Assembly (NCBI GenBank): GCA_963995525.1
Contig: OZ023207.1
Coordinates: 27,123,276-27,187,275, forward strand
Direction of reading: 5' to 3'
Source: Escarpia spicata
Lineage: Eukaryota > Annelida > Polychaeta > Sabellida > Siboglinidae
Length of the DNA: 64,000 bases
A model generated the notes under the pieces. It made no database searches, had not been told where the DNA came from, and saw only the letters and a program-made list of their open reading frames with translations. Position numbers and translations under genes: made by a program. Below, piece after piece: positions 9,553-23,300 of this stretch (the first letter of the stretch is position 1; every line of letters begins with the position of its first letter).

Positions 9553-9800
9553 TCAAACGATATTCTTGTTGCATGTGATGAACATTAGTGCCTCAAACTT
9601 TGAATCAGTCAGGCGGCAGCGGTCTGGTCTGAAGACTTCTTGCAATACTAAAAAGCCTCTCTACATGTGCTGAGGTAGCAGGAATTATCAGGTGCTTCTG
9701 AGACAGGTGGGACAGGATGGGCAGGCTGACTGATATTGTATGTTAGTATTCAGTTGGGTCTTCGTTCTCAGCAACACACGGTTGGGACAAATATGTTTCG
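9553..9800 (-). other. hATC dimerisation domain of the hAT remnant
   Basis: The minus strand reads E-I-E-T-Y-L-S-Q-P, then after a break L-P-I-L-S-H-L-S and I-I-P-A-T-S-A-H-V-E-R-L-F-S-I-A. After a second shift come F-R-P-D-R-C-R-L-T-D-S-K-F-E-A-L-M-F-I. This is the hAT C-terminal dimerisation block (P-A-T-S-x-x-x-E-R-x-F-S), including the Glu thought to be the third catalytic residue. Stops and two frameshifts lie within it; the gene-terminal TGA is at 9553-9555. Confidence 0.88.
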
Positions 9801-10815
9801 ATCTCCTCAGCTGTGCTTGAAGTGCATGATGGTATGGCCTACTGACTCCCATGAAGCCAAACAGCTTGCACCGTTTGGTTGGTGGAGAAGAGGCAGATGA
9901 TCCTGGCTGGGATTGAGCAGATGATACTGAAGGAGGAGTCAGTATATTTGCAGCAGCAAGGAGAGATGTCCTCTGCTTCTGTGCCTCTCACGCATCTTTG
10001 CTCCAGGCCAACTTGAAGCGGGGGTCCAATGTGGCAGCCAACTGGAAGGATGTCTGTTCCTCATAGACAGACAGGCGGTGCTCAATGGACTTCTACAGTG
10101 ATTGTGCCATCTTACAGTTGAACTTTGCTTTGATCTGCACCAGCTGATATCTGAGTCCACGCACACTAGGGACACTAAGCTGGCTGACACTACTTTGTCA
10201 CCCTGTGTAAAGTCTGTTGCTGCTTCAAAGGGAGCAAGGATTTCACAAAGTTCTCCCATCAGAATCCTGTCATGGTGTGTCAGCTTGTGCACAGTGTCTA
10301 GTTGGTCCAACTTCTGATGGATCCGCAGTTCAGACCGTATCATGGTGATCTCGGAGCTTCATCTAGTTACATTGGCTGCCTACAACGTCCGGTGGCCTTC
10401 CTTCAAGCAGTTCATTGCTGACTGTCGACTTACAAGCATGAGACACAATGTTGGAAGCCTTTGTGATCACACTACGTAGAGCACCAGCTGCCTTCATCCC
10501 ATCCTTATCGACAAGCTGAGTAGTGTGAACAAAACAACCATCATGCTGGGGGAGGTAGACAAACACATCCCTGGACACGTCATCATCTAACTCTGTGTCA
10601 ATGTCCTCAGTATCCGTAGTGTCGTCACTGTCACTATGGTTGTAGGAGTTGTAGCCTGGGAGTTTAAATGCCTTCACCATGTTTGATGCGTTGTCCGATA
10701 CAATGAACGCATCTGTCTGGTTTTTATGGGCTCTTATGAATGTTAGTAAAATGGCCCCTGGACTCATAGGCTTGTGTGAACTGGCTTCAAAGGACCACTG
10801 AATCCCTTTAGCCAT
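9553..10815 (-). pseudogene. hAT-family (ZBED-like) transposase, broken and 5'-truncated
   Basis: Minus-strand blocks in order. F-I-V-S-D-N-A-S-N-M-V-K-A (about 10720-10675) matches the hAT [S/T]-D-x-x-S-N-M block holding a catalytic Asp. An acidic loop follows, then C-F-V-H-T-T-Q-L-V (hAT C-x-x-H) and K-S-T-V-S-N-E-L-L-E-G. After a frameshift near 10375, the A-N-V-T-R-[W]-S-S block has TGA where hAT has the invariant Trp. Next come M-I-R-S-E-L, L-A-P-F-E-A-A-T-D, L-D-P-R-F-K-L-A-W and the C-terminal dimerisation domain to a TGA at 9553-9555. Several frames are needed. The N-terminal BED finger and first catalytic Asp region are absent. The frame instead runs upstream through Q-W-S-F-E-A-S-S into the 93-bp satellite. 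Family assignment is firm; the subfamily is an inference. Confidence 0.88.
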
Positions 10816-13800
10816 ACAGCAGTCACACTGTCCCGGTATCTAACAAGGCTTGTGTGGACAGTTGGCAGGAGAACTGGCTTCAAAGGACCACTGAATCCCT
10901 TTAGCCATACAGCAGTCACACTGTCCCGGTATCTAACAAGGCTTGTGTGGACAGTTGACAGGAGAACTGGCTTCGAAGGACCACTGAATCCCTTTAGCCA
11001 TACAGCAGTCATACTGTCCCGGTATCTAACAAGGCTTGTGTGGACAGTTGACAGGAGAACTGGCTTCAAAGGACCACTGAATCCCTTTAGCCATACAGCA
11101 GTCACACTGTCCCGGTATCTAACAAGGCTTGTGTGGACAGTTGACAGAAGAACTGGCTTCAAAGGACCACTGAATCCCTTTAGCCATACAGAAGTCACAC
11201 TGTCCAAGTATCTAACAAGGCTTGTGTGGACAGTTGACAGGAGAACTGGCTTCAAAGGACCACTGAATCCCTTTAGCCATACAGCAGTCATACTGTCCCG
11301 GTATCTAACAAGGCTTGTGTGGACAGTTGACAGGAGAACTGGCTTCAAAGGACCACTGAATCCCTTTAGCCATACAGCAGTCACACTGTCCCGGTATCTA
11401 ACAAGGCTTGTGTGGACAGTTGACAGAAGAACTGGCTTCAAAGGACCACTGAATCCCTTTAGCCATACAGAAGTCACACTGTCCAAGTATCTAACAAGGC
11501 TTGTGTGGACAGTTGACAGGAGAACTGGCTTCAAAGGACCACTGAATCCCTTTAGCCATACAGCAGTCACACTGTCCCAGTATCTAACAAGGCTTGTGTG
11601 GACAGTTGACAGGAGAACTGGCTTCAAAGGACCACTGAATCCCTTTAGCCATACAGCAGTCACACTGTCCCAGTATCAAACAAGGCTTGTGTGGACAGTT
11701 GGCAGGAGAACTGACTTCAAAGGACCACTGAATAACTTTAGCCATACAGCAGTCACACTGTCCCAGTATCTAACAAGGCTTGTGTGGACAGTTGGCAGGA
11801 GAACTGGCTTCAAAGGACCACTGAATCCCTTTAACCATACAGCAGTCACACTGTTCCGGTATCTAACAAGGCTTGTGTGGAGAGTTGACAGGAGAACTGA
11901 CTTCAAAGGACCACTGAATCCCTTTAGCCATACAGCAGTCACATTGTCCCGGTATCTAAAAAGGCTTGTGTGGACAGTTGACAGGAGAACTGACTTCAAA
12001 GGACCACTGAATCCCTTTAGCCATACAGCAGTCATAGTGTCCCGGTATCTAACAAGGCTTGTGTGGACAGTTGACAGGAGAACTGGCTTCAAAGGACCAC
12101 TGAATCCCTTTAGCCATACAGCAGTCACACTGTCCCGGTATCTAACAAGGCTTGTGTGGACAGTTGACAGAAGAACTGGCTTCAAAGGACCACTGAATCC
12201 CTTTAGCCATACAGCAGTCATACTGTCCCGGTATCTAACAAGGCTTGTGTGGACAGTTGACAGGAGAACTGGCTTCAAAGGACCACTGAATCCCTTTAGC
12301 CATACAGCAGTCACACTGTCCCGGTATCTAACAAGGCTTGTGTGGACAGTTGACAGAAGAACTGGCTTCAAAGGACCACTGAATCCCTTTAGCCATACAG
12401 CAGTCACACTGTCCCAGTATCTAACAAGGCTTGTGTGGACAGTTGACAGGAGAATTGGCTTCAAAGGACCACTGAATCCCTTTAGCCATACAGCAATCAC
12501 ACACTGTCCCGGTATCTAACAAGGCTTGTGTGGACAGTTGACAGGAGAACTGGCTTCAAAGGACCACTGAATCCCTTTAGCCATACAGCAGTCACACTGT
12601 CCCAGTATCAAACAAGGCTTGTGTGGACAGTTGGCAGGAGAACTGACTTCAAAGGACCACTGAATCCCTTTAGCCATAGAGCAGTCACACTGTCCCAGTA
12701 TCTAACAAGGCTTGTGTGGAGAGTTGGCAGGAGAACTGGCTTCAAAGGACCACTGAATCCCTTTAACCATACAGCAGTCACACTGTTCCGGTATCTAACA
12801 AGGCTTGTGTGGAGAGTTGACAGGAGAACTGACTTCAAAGGACCACTGAATCCCTTTAGCCATACAGCAGTCACACTGTCCCAGTATCTAACAAGGCTTG
12901 TGTGGACAGTTGGCAGGAGAACTGGCTTGAAAGGACCACTGAATCCCTTTAGCCATACAGCAGTCACACTGTCCCGGTATCTAACAAGGCTTGTGTGGAC
13001 AGTTGGCAGGAGAACTGGCTTCAAAGGACCACTGAATCCCTTTAGCCATACAGCAGTCACACTGTCTCAGTATCTAACAAGGCTTATGTGGACAATTGAC
13101 AGGAGAACTGACTTCAAAGGACCACTGAATCCCTTTAGCCATACAGCAGTCACACTGTCTCAGTATCTAACAAGGCTTGTGTGGACAGTTGACAGGAGAA
13201 CTGGCTTCAAAGGACCACTGATTCCCTTTAGCCATACAGCAATCATACTCTCCCGGTATCTAACAAGGCTTGTGTGGACAGTTGACAGGAGAACTGGCTT
13301 CAAAGGACCACTGAATCCCTTTAGCCATACAGCAGTCACACTGTCCCGGTATCTAATAAGGCTTGTGTGGACAGTTGGCAGGAGAACTGGCTTCAAAGGA
13401 CCACTGAATCCCTTTAGCCATACAGTAGTCACACACTGTCCCGGTATCTAACAAGGCTTGTGTGGACAGTTGAGAGGTGAACTGGCTTCGAAGGACCACT
13501 GAATCCCTTTAGCCATACAGCGGTCACACTGTCCCAGTATCTAACAAGGCTTGTGTGGACAGTTGACAGGAGAACTGGCTTCAAAGGACCACTGCATCCC
13601 TTTAGCCATACAGCAGTCACACTCTCCCGGTATCTAACAAGGCTTGTGTGGAGAGTTGACAGGAGAACTGACTTCAAAGGACCACTGAATCCCTTTAGCC
13701 ATACAGCAGTCACACTGTCCCAGTATCAAACAAGGCTTGTGTGGACAGTTGGCAGGAGAACTGACTTCAAAGGACCACTGAATAACTTTAGCCATACAGC

Positions 13801-14381
13801 AGTCAAACTGTCCCAGTATCTAACAAGGCTTGGGTGGACAGTTGGCAGGAGAACTGGCTTCAAAGGACCACTGAATCCCTTTAACCATACAGCAGTCACA
13901 CTGTTCCAGTATCTAACAAGGCTTGTGTGGAGAGTTGACAGGAGAACTGACTTCAAAGGACCACTGAATCCCTTTAGCCATACAGCAGTCACATTGTCCC
14001 GGTATCTAACAAGGCTTGTGTGGACAGTTGACAGGAGAACTGACTTCAAAGGACCACTGAATCCCTTTAGCCATACAGCAGTCAGACTGTCCCGGTATCT
14101 AACAAGGCTTGTGTGGACAGTTGACAGGAGAACTAGCTTCAAAGGACCACTGAATCCCTTTAGCCATACAGCAGTCACACTGTCCCGGTATCTAACAAGG
14201 CTTGTGTGGACAGTTGACAGAAGAACTGGCTTCAAAGGACCACTGAATCCCTTTAGCCATACAGCAGTCATACTGTCCCGGTATCTAACAAGGCTTGTGT
14301 GGACAGTTGACAGGAGAACTGGCTTCAAAGGACCACTGAATCCCTTTAGCCATACAGCAGTCACACTGTCCCGGTATCTAA

Positions 14382-17169
14382 CAAGGCTTGTGTGGACAGT
14401 TGACAGAAGAACTGGCTTCAAAGGACCACTGAATCCCTTTAGCCATACAGCAGTCACACTGTCCCGGTATCTAACAAGGCTTGTGTGGACAGTTGACAGG
14501 AGAACTGGCTTCAAAGGACCACTGAATCCCTTTAGCCATACAGCAGTCACACTGTCCCAGTATCTAACAAGGCTTGTGTGGACAGTTGACAGGAGAACTG
14601 GCTTCAAAGGACCACTGAATCCCTTTATCCATACAGCAGTCACACTGTCCCAGTATCAAACAAGGCTTGTGTGGACAGTTGGCAGGAGAACTGACTTCAA
14701 AGGACCACTGAATCCCTTTAGCCATACAGCAGTCACACTGTCCCAGTATTTAACAAGGCTTGTGTGGACAGTTGGCAGGAGAACTGGCTTCAAAGGACCA
14801 CTGAGTCCCTTTAACCATACAGCAGTCACACTCTTCCGGTATCTAACAAGGCTTGTGTGGAGAGTTGACAGGAGAACTGACTTCAAAGGACCACTGAATC
14901 CCTTTAGCCATACAGCAGTCACACTGTCCCAGTATCTAACAAGGCTTGTGTGGACAGTTGGCAGGAGAACTGGCTTCAAAGGACCACTGAATCCATTTAG
15001 CCATACAGCAGTCACACTGTCCCGGTATCTAACAAGGCTTGTGTGGACAGTTGGCAGGAGAACTGGCTTCAAAGGACCACTGAATCCCTTTAGCCATACA
15101 GCAGTCACACTCTCCCGATATCTAACAAGGCTTGTGTGGAGAGTTGACAGGAGAACTGACTTCAAAGGACCACTGAATCCCTTTAGCCATACAGCAGTCA
15201 CACTGTCCCAGTATCTAACAAGGCTTGTGTGGACAGTTGGCAGGAGAACTGGCTTCAAAGGACCACTGAATCCCTTTAGCCATACAGCAGTCACACTGTC
15301 CCGGTATTTAACAAGGCTTGTGTGGACAGTTGGCAGGAGAACTGGCTTCAAAGGACCACTGAATCCCTTTAGCCATACAGCAGTCACACTGTCTCAGTAT
15401 CTAACAAGGCTTATGTGGACAATTGACAGGAGAACTGACTTCAAAGGACCACTGAATCCCTTTAGCCATACAGCAGTCACATTGTCTCAGTATCTAACAA
15501 GGCTTGTGTGGAGAGTTGACAGGAGAACTGGCTTCAAAGGACCACTGAATCCCTTTAGCCATACAGCAGTCATACTGTCCCGGTATCTAACAAGGCTTGT
15601 GTGGACAGTTGACAGGAGAACTGGCTTCAAAGGACCACTGAATCCCTTTAGCCATACAGCAGTCACACTGTCCCGGTATCTAATAAGGCTTGTGTGGACA
15701 GTTGACAGGAGAACTGGCTTCAAAGGACCACTGAATCCTTTAACCATACAACAGTCACACTGTCCCGGTATCTAACAAGGCTGGTGTGAACAGTTGACAG
15801 GAAAACTGACTTCAAAGGACCACTGAATCCCTTTAGCCATACAGCAGTCACACTGTCCCAGTATCTAACAAGGCTTGTGTGGACAGTTGACAGGAGAACT
15901 GGCTTCAAAGGACCACTGAATCCCTTTAGCCATACAGCAGTCACACTGTCCCAGTATCTAACAAGGCTTGTGTGGACAGTTGACAGGAGAACTGGCTTCA
16001 AAGGACCACTGAATCCCTTTATCCATACAGCAGTCACACTGTCCCAGTATCAAACAAGGCTTGTGTGGACAGTTGGCAGGAGAACTGACTTCAAAGGACC
16101 ACTGAATCCCTTTAGCCATACAGCAGTCACACTGTCCCAGTATTTAACAAGGCTTGTGTGGACAGTTGGCAGGAGAACTGGCTTCAAAGGACCACTGATT
16201 CCCTTTAACCATACAGCAGTAAGACTCTTCCGGTATCTAACAAGGCTTGTGTGGAGAGTTGACAGGAGAACTGACTTCAAAGGACCACTGAATCCCTTTA
16301 GCCATACAGCAGTCACACTGTCCCAGTATCTAACAAGGCTTGTGTGGACAGTTGGCAGGAGAACTGGCTTCAAAGGACCACTGAATCCATTTAGCCATAC
16401 AGCAGTCACACTGTCCCGGTATCTAACAAGGCTTGTGTGGACAGTTGGCAGGAGAACTGGCTTCAAAGGACCACTGAATCCCTTTAGCCATACAGCAGTC
16501 ACACTCTCCCGATATCTAACAAGGCTTGTGTGGAGAGTTGACAGGAGAACTGACTTCAAAGGACCACTGAATCCCTTTAGCCATACAGCAGTCACACTGT
16601 CCCAGTATCTAACAAGGCTTGTGTGGACAGTTGGCAGGAGAACTGGCTTCAAAGGACCACTGAATCCCTTTAGCCATACAGCAGTCACACTGTCCCGGTA
16701 TTTAACAAGGCTTGTGTGGACAGTTGGCAGGAGAACTGGCTTCAAAGGACCACTGAATCCCTTTAGCCATACAGCAGTCACACTGTCTCAGTATCTAACA
16801 AGGCTTATGTGGACAATTGACAGGAGAACTGACTTCAAAGGACCACTGAATCCCTTTAGCCATACAGCAGTCACACTGTCTCAGTATCTAACAAGGCTTG
16901 TGTGGACAGTTGACAGGAGAACTGGCTTCAAAGGACCACTGAATCCCTTTAGCCATACAGCAGTCATACTGTCCCGGTATCTAACAAGGCTTGTGTGGAC
17001 AGTTGACAGGAGAACTGGCTTCAAAGGACCACTGAATCCCTTTAGCCATACAGCAGTCACACTGTCCCGGTATCTAATAAGGCTTGTGTGGACAGTTGAC
17101 AGGAGAACTGGCTTCAAAGGACCACTGAATCCTTTAACCATACAGCAGTCACACTGTCCCGGTATCTAA
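14382..17169. repeat. Higher-order block: 1394-bp unit in two copies
   Basis: The segment ending at 15775 is repeated so as to end at 17169. The shift is 1394 bp, which is 15 monomers minus one base. Both copies end with the same one-base deletion (GAATCCTTTAACCATAC, near 15735 and 17129) followed by GGCTGGTGTGAACAG. Internal variant order agrees closely, with only a few differences. Confidence 0.85.
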
Positions 17170-17365
17170 CAAGGCTGGTGTGAACAGTTGACAGGAAAAC
17201 TGACTTCAAAGGACCACTGAATCCCTTTAGCCATACAGCAGTCACACTCTCCCAGTATCTAACAAGGCTTGTGTGGACAGTTGGCAGGAGAACTGACTTC
17301 AAAGGACCACTGAGTCCCTTTAGCCATACAGCAGTCACACTGTCCCAGTATCTAACAAGGTTTGT

Positions 17366-20300
17366 GTGGACAGTTGGCAGGAGAACTGGCTTCAAAGGAC
17401 CACTGAGTCCCTTGTGTGGACAGTTGACAGGAGAACTGGCTTCAAAGGACCACTGAATCCCTTTAGCCATACAACAGTCACACTGTCCCAGTATCTAACA
17501 AGGCTTGTGTGGACAGTTGGCAGGAGAAATGGCTACAAAGGACCACTGAATCCCTTTAGCCATACAGCTGTCACACTGTCCCTGTATCTAACAAGGCTTG
17601 TGTGGACAGTTGACAGGAGAACTGACTTCAAAGGACCACTGAATCCCTTTAGCCATACAGCAGTCACACTGTCTCAGTATCTAACAAGGCTTGTGTGGAC
17701 AGTTGGCAGGAGAAATGGCTACAAAGGACCACTGAATCCCTTTAGCCATACAGCTGTCACACTGTCCCTGTATCTAACAAGGCTTGTGTGGACAGTTGAC
17801 AGGAGAACTGGCTTCATAGGACCACTGAATCCCTTTAGCCATACAGCAGTCACACTGTCTCAGTATCTAACAAGGCTTATGTGGACAATTGACAGGAGAA
17901 CTGACTTCAAAGGACCACTGAATCCCTTTAGCCATACAGCAGTCACACTGTCTCAGTATCTAACAATGCTTGTGTGGACAGTTGACAGGAGAACTGGCTT
18001 CAAAGGACCACTGAATCCCTTTAGCCATACAGCAGTCACACTGTCTCAGTATCTAACAAGGCTTGTGTGGACAGTTGGCAGGAGAACTGGCTTCAAAGGA
18101 CCACTGAATCCCTTTAGCCATACAGCAGTCACACTGTCCCAGTATCTAACAACGCTTGTGTGGACAGTTGGCAGGAGAACTGGCTTCAAAGGACCACTGA
18201 ATCCCTTTAGCCATACAGCAGTCACACTGTCCCAGTATCTAACAAGGCTTGGGTGGACAGTTGGCAGGAGAACTGGCTTCAAAGGACCACTGAATCCCTT
18301 TAGCCATGCAGCAGTCACACTGTCCCAGTATCTAACAAGGCTTGTGTGGACAGTTGGCAGGAGAACTGACTTCAAAGGACCACTGAATCCCTTTAACCAT
18401 ACAGCAGTCACACTGTCCCGGTATCTAACAAGGTTTGTGTGGACAGTTGACAGGAGAACTGGCTTCAAAGGACCACTGAATCCCTTTAACCATACAGCAG
18501 TCACACTGTCCCAGTATCTAACAAGGCTTGTGTGGACAGTTGGCAGGAGAAATGGCTACAAAGGACCACTGAATCCCTTTAGCCATACAGCTGTCACACT
18601 GTCCCGGTATCTAACAAGGCTTGTGTGGACTGTTGACAGGAGAACTGACTTCAAAGGACCACTGAATCCCTTTAGCCATACAGCAGTCACACTGTCTCAG
18701 TATCTAACAAGGCTTGTGTCGACAGTTGACAGGAGAACTGGCTTCAAAGGACCACTGAATCCCTTTAGCCATACAGCAGTCACACTGTCCCAGTATCTAA
18801 CAAGGCTTGTGTGGACAGTTGACAGGAGAACTGACTTCAAAGGACCACTGAATCCCTTTAGCCATACAGCAGTCACACTGTCCCAGTATCTAACAAGGCT
18901 TGTGTGGACAGTTGGCAGGAGAACTGGCTTCAAAGGACCACTGAATCCCTTTAGCCATACAGCAGTCACACTGTCCCGGTATATAACAAGGCTTGTGTGG
19001 ACAGTTGGCAGGAGAACTGGCTTCAAAGGACCACTGAATCCCTTTAGCCATACAGCAGTCACACTCTCCCAGTATCTAACAAGGCTTGTGTGGACAGTTG
19101 GCAGGAGAACTGGCTTCAAAGGACCACTGAATCCCTTTAGCCATACAGTAGTCACACTGTCCCAGCATCTAACAAGACTTATGTGGACAGTTGACAGGAG
19201 AACTGGCTTCAAAGGACCACTGAATCCCTTTAGCCATACAGCAGTCACACTGTCCCAGTATCTAACAAGGCTTGTGTGGACAGTTGACAGGAGAACTGAC
19301 TTCAAAGGACCACTGAATCCCTTTAGCCATACAGCAGTCACACTCTCCCAGTATCTAACAAGGCTTGTGTGGACAGTTTGCAGGAGAACTGACTTCAAAG
19401 GACCACTGAGTCCCTTTAGCCATACAACAGTCACACTGTCCCAGTATCTAACAAGGCTTGTGTGGACAGTTGGCAGGAGAAATGGCTACAAAGGACCACT
19501 GAATCCCTTTAGCCATACAGCTGTCACACTGTCCCTGTATCTAACAAGGCTTGTGTGGACAGTTGACATGAGAACTGGCTTCAAAGGACCACTGAATCCC
19601 TTTAGCCATACAGCAGTCACACTGTCTCAGTATCTAACAAGGCTTATGTGGACAATTGACAGGAGAACTGACTTCAAAGGACCACTGAATCCCTTTAGCC
19701 ATACAGCAGTCACACTGTCTCAGTATCTAACAAGGCTTGTGTGGACAGTTGGCAGGAGAAATGGCTACAAAGGACCATTGAATCCCTTTAGCCATACAGC
19801 TGTCACACTGTCCCTGTATCTAACAAGGCTTGTGTGGACAGTTGACAGGAGAACTGGCTTCATAGGACCACTGAATCCCTTTAGCCATACAGCAGTCACA
19901 CTGTCTCAGTATCTAACAAGGCTTATGTGGACAATTGACAGGAGAACTGACTTCAAAGGACCACTGAATCCCTTTAGCCATACAGCAGTCACACTGTCTC
20001 AGTATCTAAGAAGGCTTGTGTGGACAGTTGACAGGAGAACTGGCTTCAAAGGACCACTGAATCCCTTTAGCCATACAGCAGTCACACTGTCTCAGTATCT
20101 AACAAGGCTTGTGTGGACAGTTGGCAGGAGAACTGGCTTCAAAGGACCACTGAATCCCTTTAGCCATACAGCAGTCACACTGTCCCAGTATCTAACAACG
20201 CTTGTGTGGACAGTTGGCAGGAGAACTGGCTTCAAAGGACCACTGAATCCCTTTAGCCATACAGCAGTCACACTGTCCCAGTATCTAACAAGGCTTGTGT

Positions 20301-23300
20301 GGACAGTTGGCAGGAGAACTGGCTTCAAAGGACCACTGAATCCCTTTAGCCATACAGCAGTCACACTGTCCCAGTATCTAACAAGGCTTGTGTGGACAGT
20401 TGGCAGGAGAACTGACTTCAAAGGACCACTGAATCCCTTTATCCATACAGCAGTCACACTGTCCCGGTATCTAACAAGGTTTGTGTGGACAGTTGACAAA
20501 AGAACAGGCTTCAAAGGACCACTGAATCCCTTTAACCATACAGCAGTCACACTGTCCCAGTATCTAACAAGGCTTGTGTGGACAGTTGGCAGGAGAAATG
20601 GCTACAAAGGACCACTGAATCCCTTTAGCCATACAGCTGTCACACTGTCCCGGTATCTAACAAGGCTTGTGTGGACTGTTGACAGGAGAACTGGCTTCAA
20701 AGGACCACTGAATCCCTTTAGCCATACAGTAGTCACACTGTCCCAGCATCTAACAAGACTTATGTGGACAGTTGACAGGAGAACTGGCTTCAAAGGACCA
20801 CTGAATCCCTTTAGCCATACAGCAGTCACACTGTCCCAGTATCTAACAAGGCTTGTGTGGACAGTTGACAGGAGAACTGACTTCAAAGGACCACTGAATC
20901 CCTTTAGCCATACAGCAGTCACACTCTCCCAGTATCTAACAAGGCTTGTGTGGACAGTTTGCAGGAGAACTGACTTCAAAGGACCACTGAGTCCCTTGTG
21001 TGGACAGTTGACAGGAGAACTGGCTTCAAAGGACCACTGAATCCCTTTAGCCATACAACAGTCACACTGTCCCAGTATCTAACAAGGCTTGTGTGGACAG
21101 TTGGCAGGAGAAATGGCTACAAAGGACCACTGAATCCCTTTAGCCATACAGCTGTCACACTGTCCCTGTATCTAACAAGGCTTGTGTGGACAGTTGACAT
21201 GAGAACTGGCTTCAAAGGACCACTGAATCCCTTTAGCCATACAGCAGTCACACTGTCTCAGTATCTAACAAGGCTTATGTGGACAATTGACAGGAGAACT
21301 GACTTCAAAGGACCACTGAATCCCTTTAGCCATACAGCAGTCACACTGTCTCAGTATCTAACAAGGCTTGTGTGGACAGTTGGCAGGAGAAATGGCTACA
21401 AAGGACCATTGAATCCCTTTAGCCATACAGCTGTCACACTGTCCCTGTATCTAACAAGGCTTGTGTGGACAGTTGACAGGAGAACTGGCTTTATAGGACC
21501 ACTGAATCCCTTTAGCCATACAGCAGTCACACTGTCTCAGTATCTAACAAGGCTTATGTGGACAATTGACAGGAGAACTGACTTCAAAGGACCACTGAAT
21601 CCCTTTAGCCATACAGCAGTCACACTGTCTCAGTATCTAACAAGGCTTGTGTGGACAGTTGACAGGAGAACTGGCTTCAAAGGACCATTGAATCCCTTTA
21701 GCCATACAGCAGTCACACTGTCTCAGTATCTAACAAGGCTTGTGTGGACAGTTGGCAGGAGAACTGGCTTCAAAGGACCACTGAATCCCTTTAGCCATAC
21801 AGCAGTCACACTGTCCCAGTATCTAACAACGCTTGTGTGGACAGTTGGCAGGAGAACTGGCTTCAAAGGACCACTGAATCCCTTTAGCCATACAGCAGTC
21901 ACACTGTCCCAGTATCTAACAAGGCTTGTGTGGACAGTTGGCAGGAGAACTGGCTTCAAAGGACCACTGAATCCCTTTAGCCATACAGCAGTCACACTGT
22001 CCCAGTATCTAACAAGGCTTGTGTGGACAGTTGGCAGGAGAACTGACTTCAAAGGACCACTGAATCCCTTTAACCATACAGCAGTCACACTGTCCCGGTA
22101 TCTAACAAGGTTTGTGTGGACAGTTGACAGGAGAACTGGCTTCAAAGGACCACTGAATCCCTTTAACCATACAGCAGTCACACTGTCCCAGTATCTAACA
22201 AGGCTTGTGTGGACAGTTGGCAGGAGAAATGGCTACAAAGGACCACTGAATCCCTTTAGCCATACAGCTGTCACACTGTCCCGGTATCTAACAAGGCTTG
22301 TGTGGACTGTTGACAGGAGAACTGGCTTCAAAGGACCACTGAATCCCTTTAGCCATACAGCAGTCACACTGTCTCAGTATCTAACAAGGCTTATGTGGAC
22401 AATTGACAGGAGAACTGACTTCAAAGGACCACTGAATCCCTTTAGCCATACAGCAGTCACACTGTCTCAGTATCTAACAAGGCTTGTGTGGACAGTTGAC
22501 AGGAGAACTGGCTTCAAAGGACCACTGAATCCCTTTAGCCATACAGCAGTCATACTGTCCCGGTATCTAACAAGGCTTGTGTGGACAGTTGACAGGAGAA
22601 CTGGCTTCAAAGGACCACTGAATCCCTTTAGCCATAGAGCAGTCACACTGTCCCGGTATCTAATAAGGCTTGTGTGGACAGTTGACAGGAGAACTGGCTT
22701 CAAAGGACCACTGAATCCTTTAACCATACAGCAGTCACACTGTCCCGGTATCTAACAAGGCTGGTGTGAACAGTTGACAGGAAAACTGACTTCAAAGGAC
22801 CACTGAATCCCTTTAGCCATACAGCAGTCACACTCTCCCAGTATCTAACAAGGCTTGTGTGGACAGTTGGCAGGAGAACTGACTTCAAAGGACCACTGAG
22901 TCCCTTTAGCCATACAGCAGTCACACTGTCCCAGTATCTAACAAGGTTTGTGTGGACAGTTGGCAGGAGAACTGGCTTCAAAGGACCACTGAGTCCCTTG
23001 TGTGGACAGTTGACAGGAGAACTGGCTTCAAAGGACCACTGAATCCCTTTAGCCATACAACAGTCACACTGTCCCAGTATCTAACAAGGCTTGTGTGGAC
23101 AGTTGGCAGGAGAAATGGCTACAAAGGACCACTGAATCCCTTTAGCCATACAGCTGTCACACTGTCCCTGTATCTAACAAGGCTTGTGTGGACAGTTGAC
23201 AGGAGAACTGACTTCAAAGGACCACTGAATCCCTTTAGCCATACAGCAGTCACACTGTCTCAGTATCTAACAAGGCTTGTGTGGACAGTTGGCAGGAGAA

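Noticed and set aside
17366..21040. 1224-codon plus-strand open frame (and the similar ones through 63160) as a giant repeat protein
   Set aside because: It is made only of 93-bp satellite monomers, has no non-repeat start or end, is equally open on the other strand, and begins and ends at indels in the repeat.
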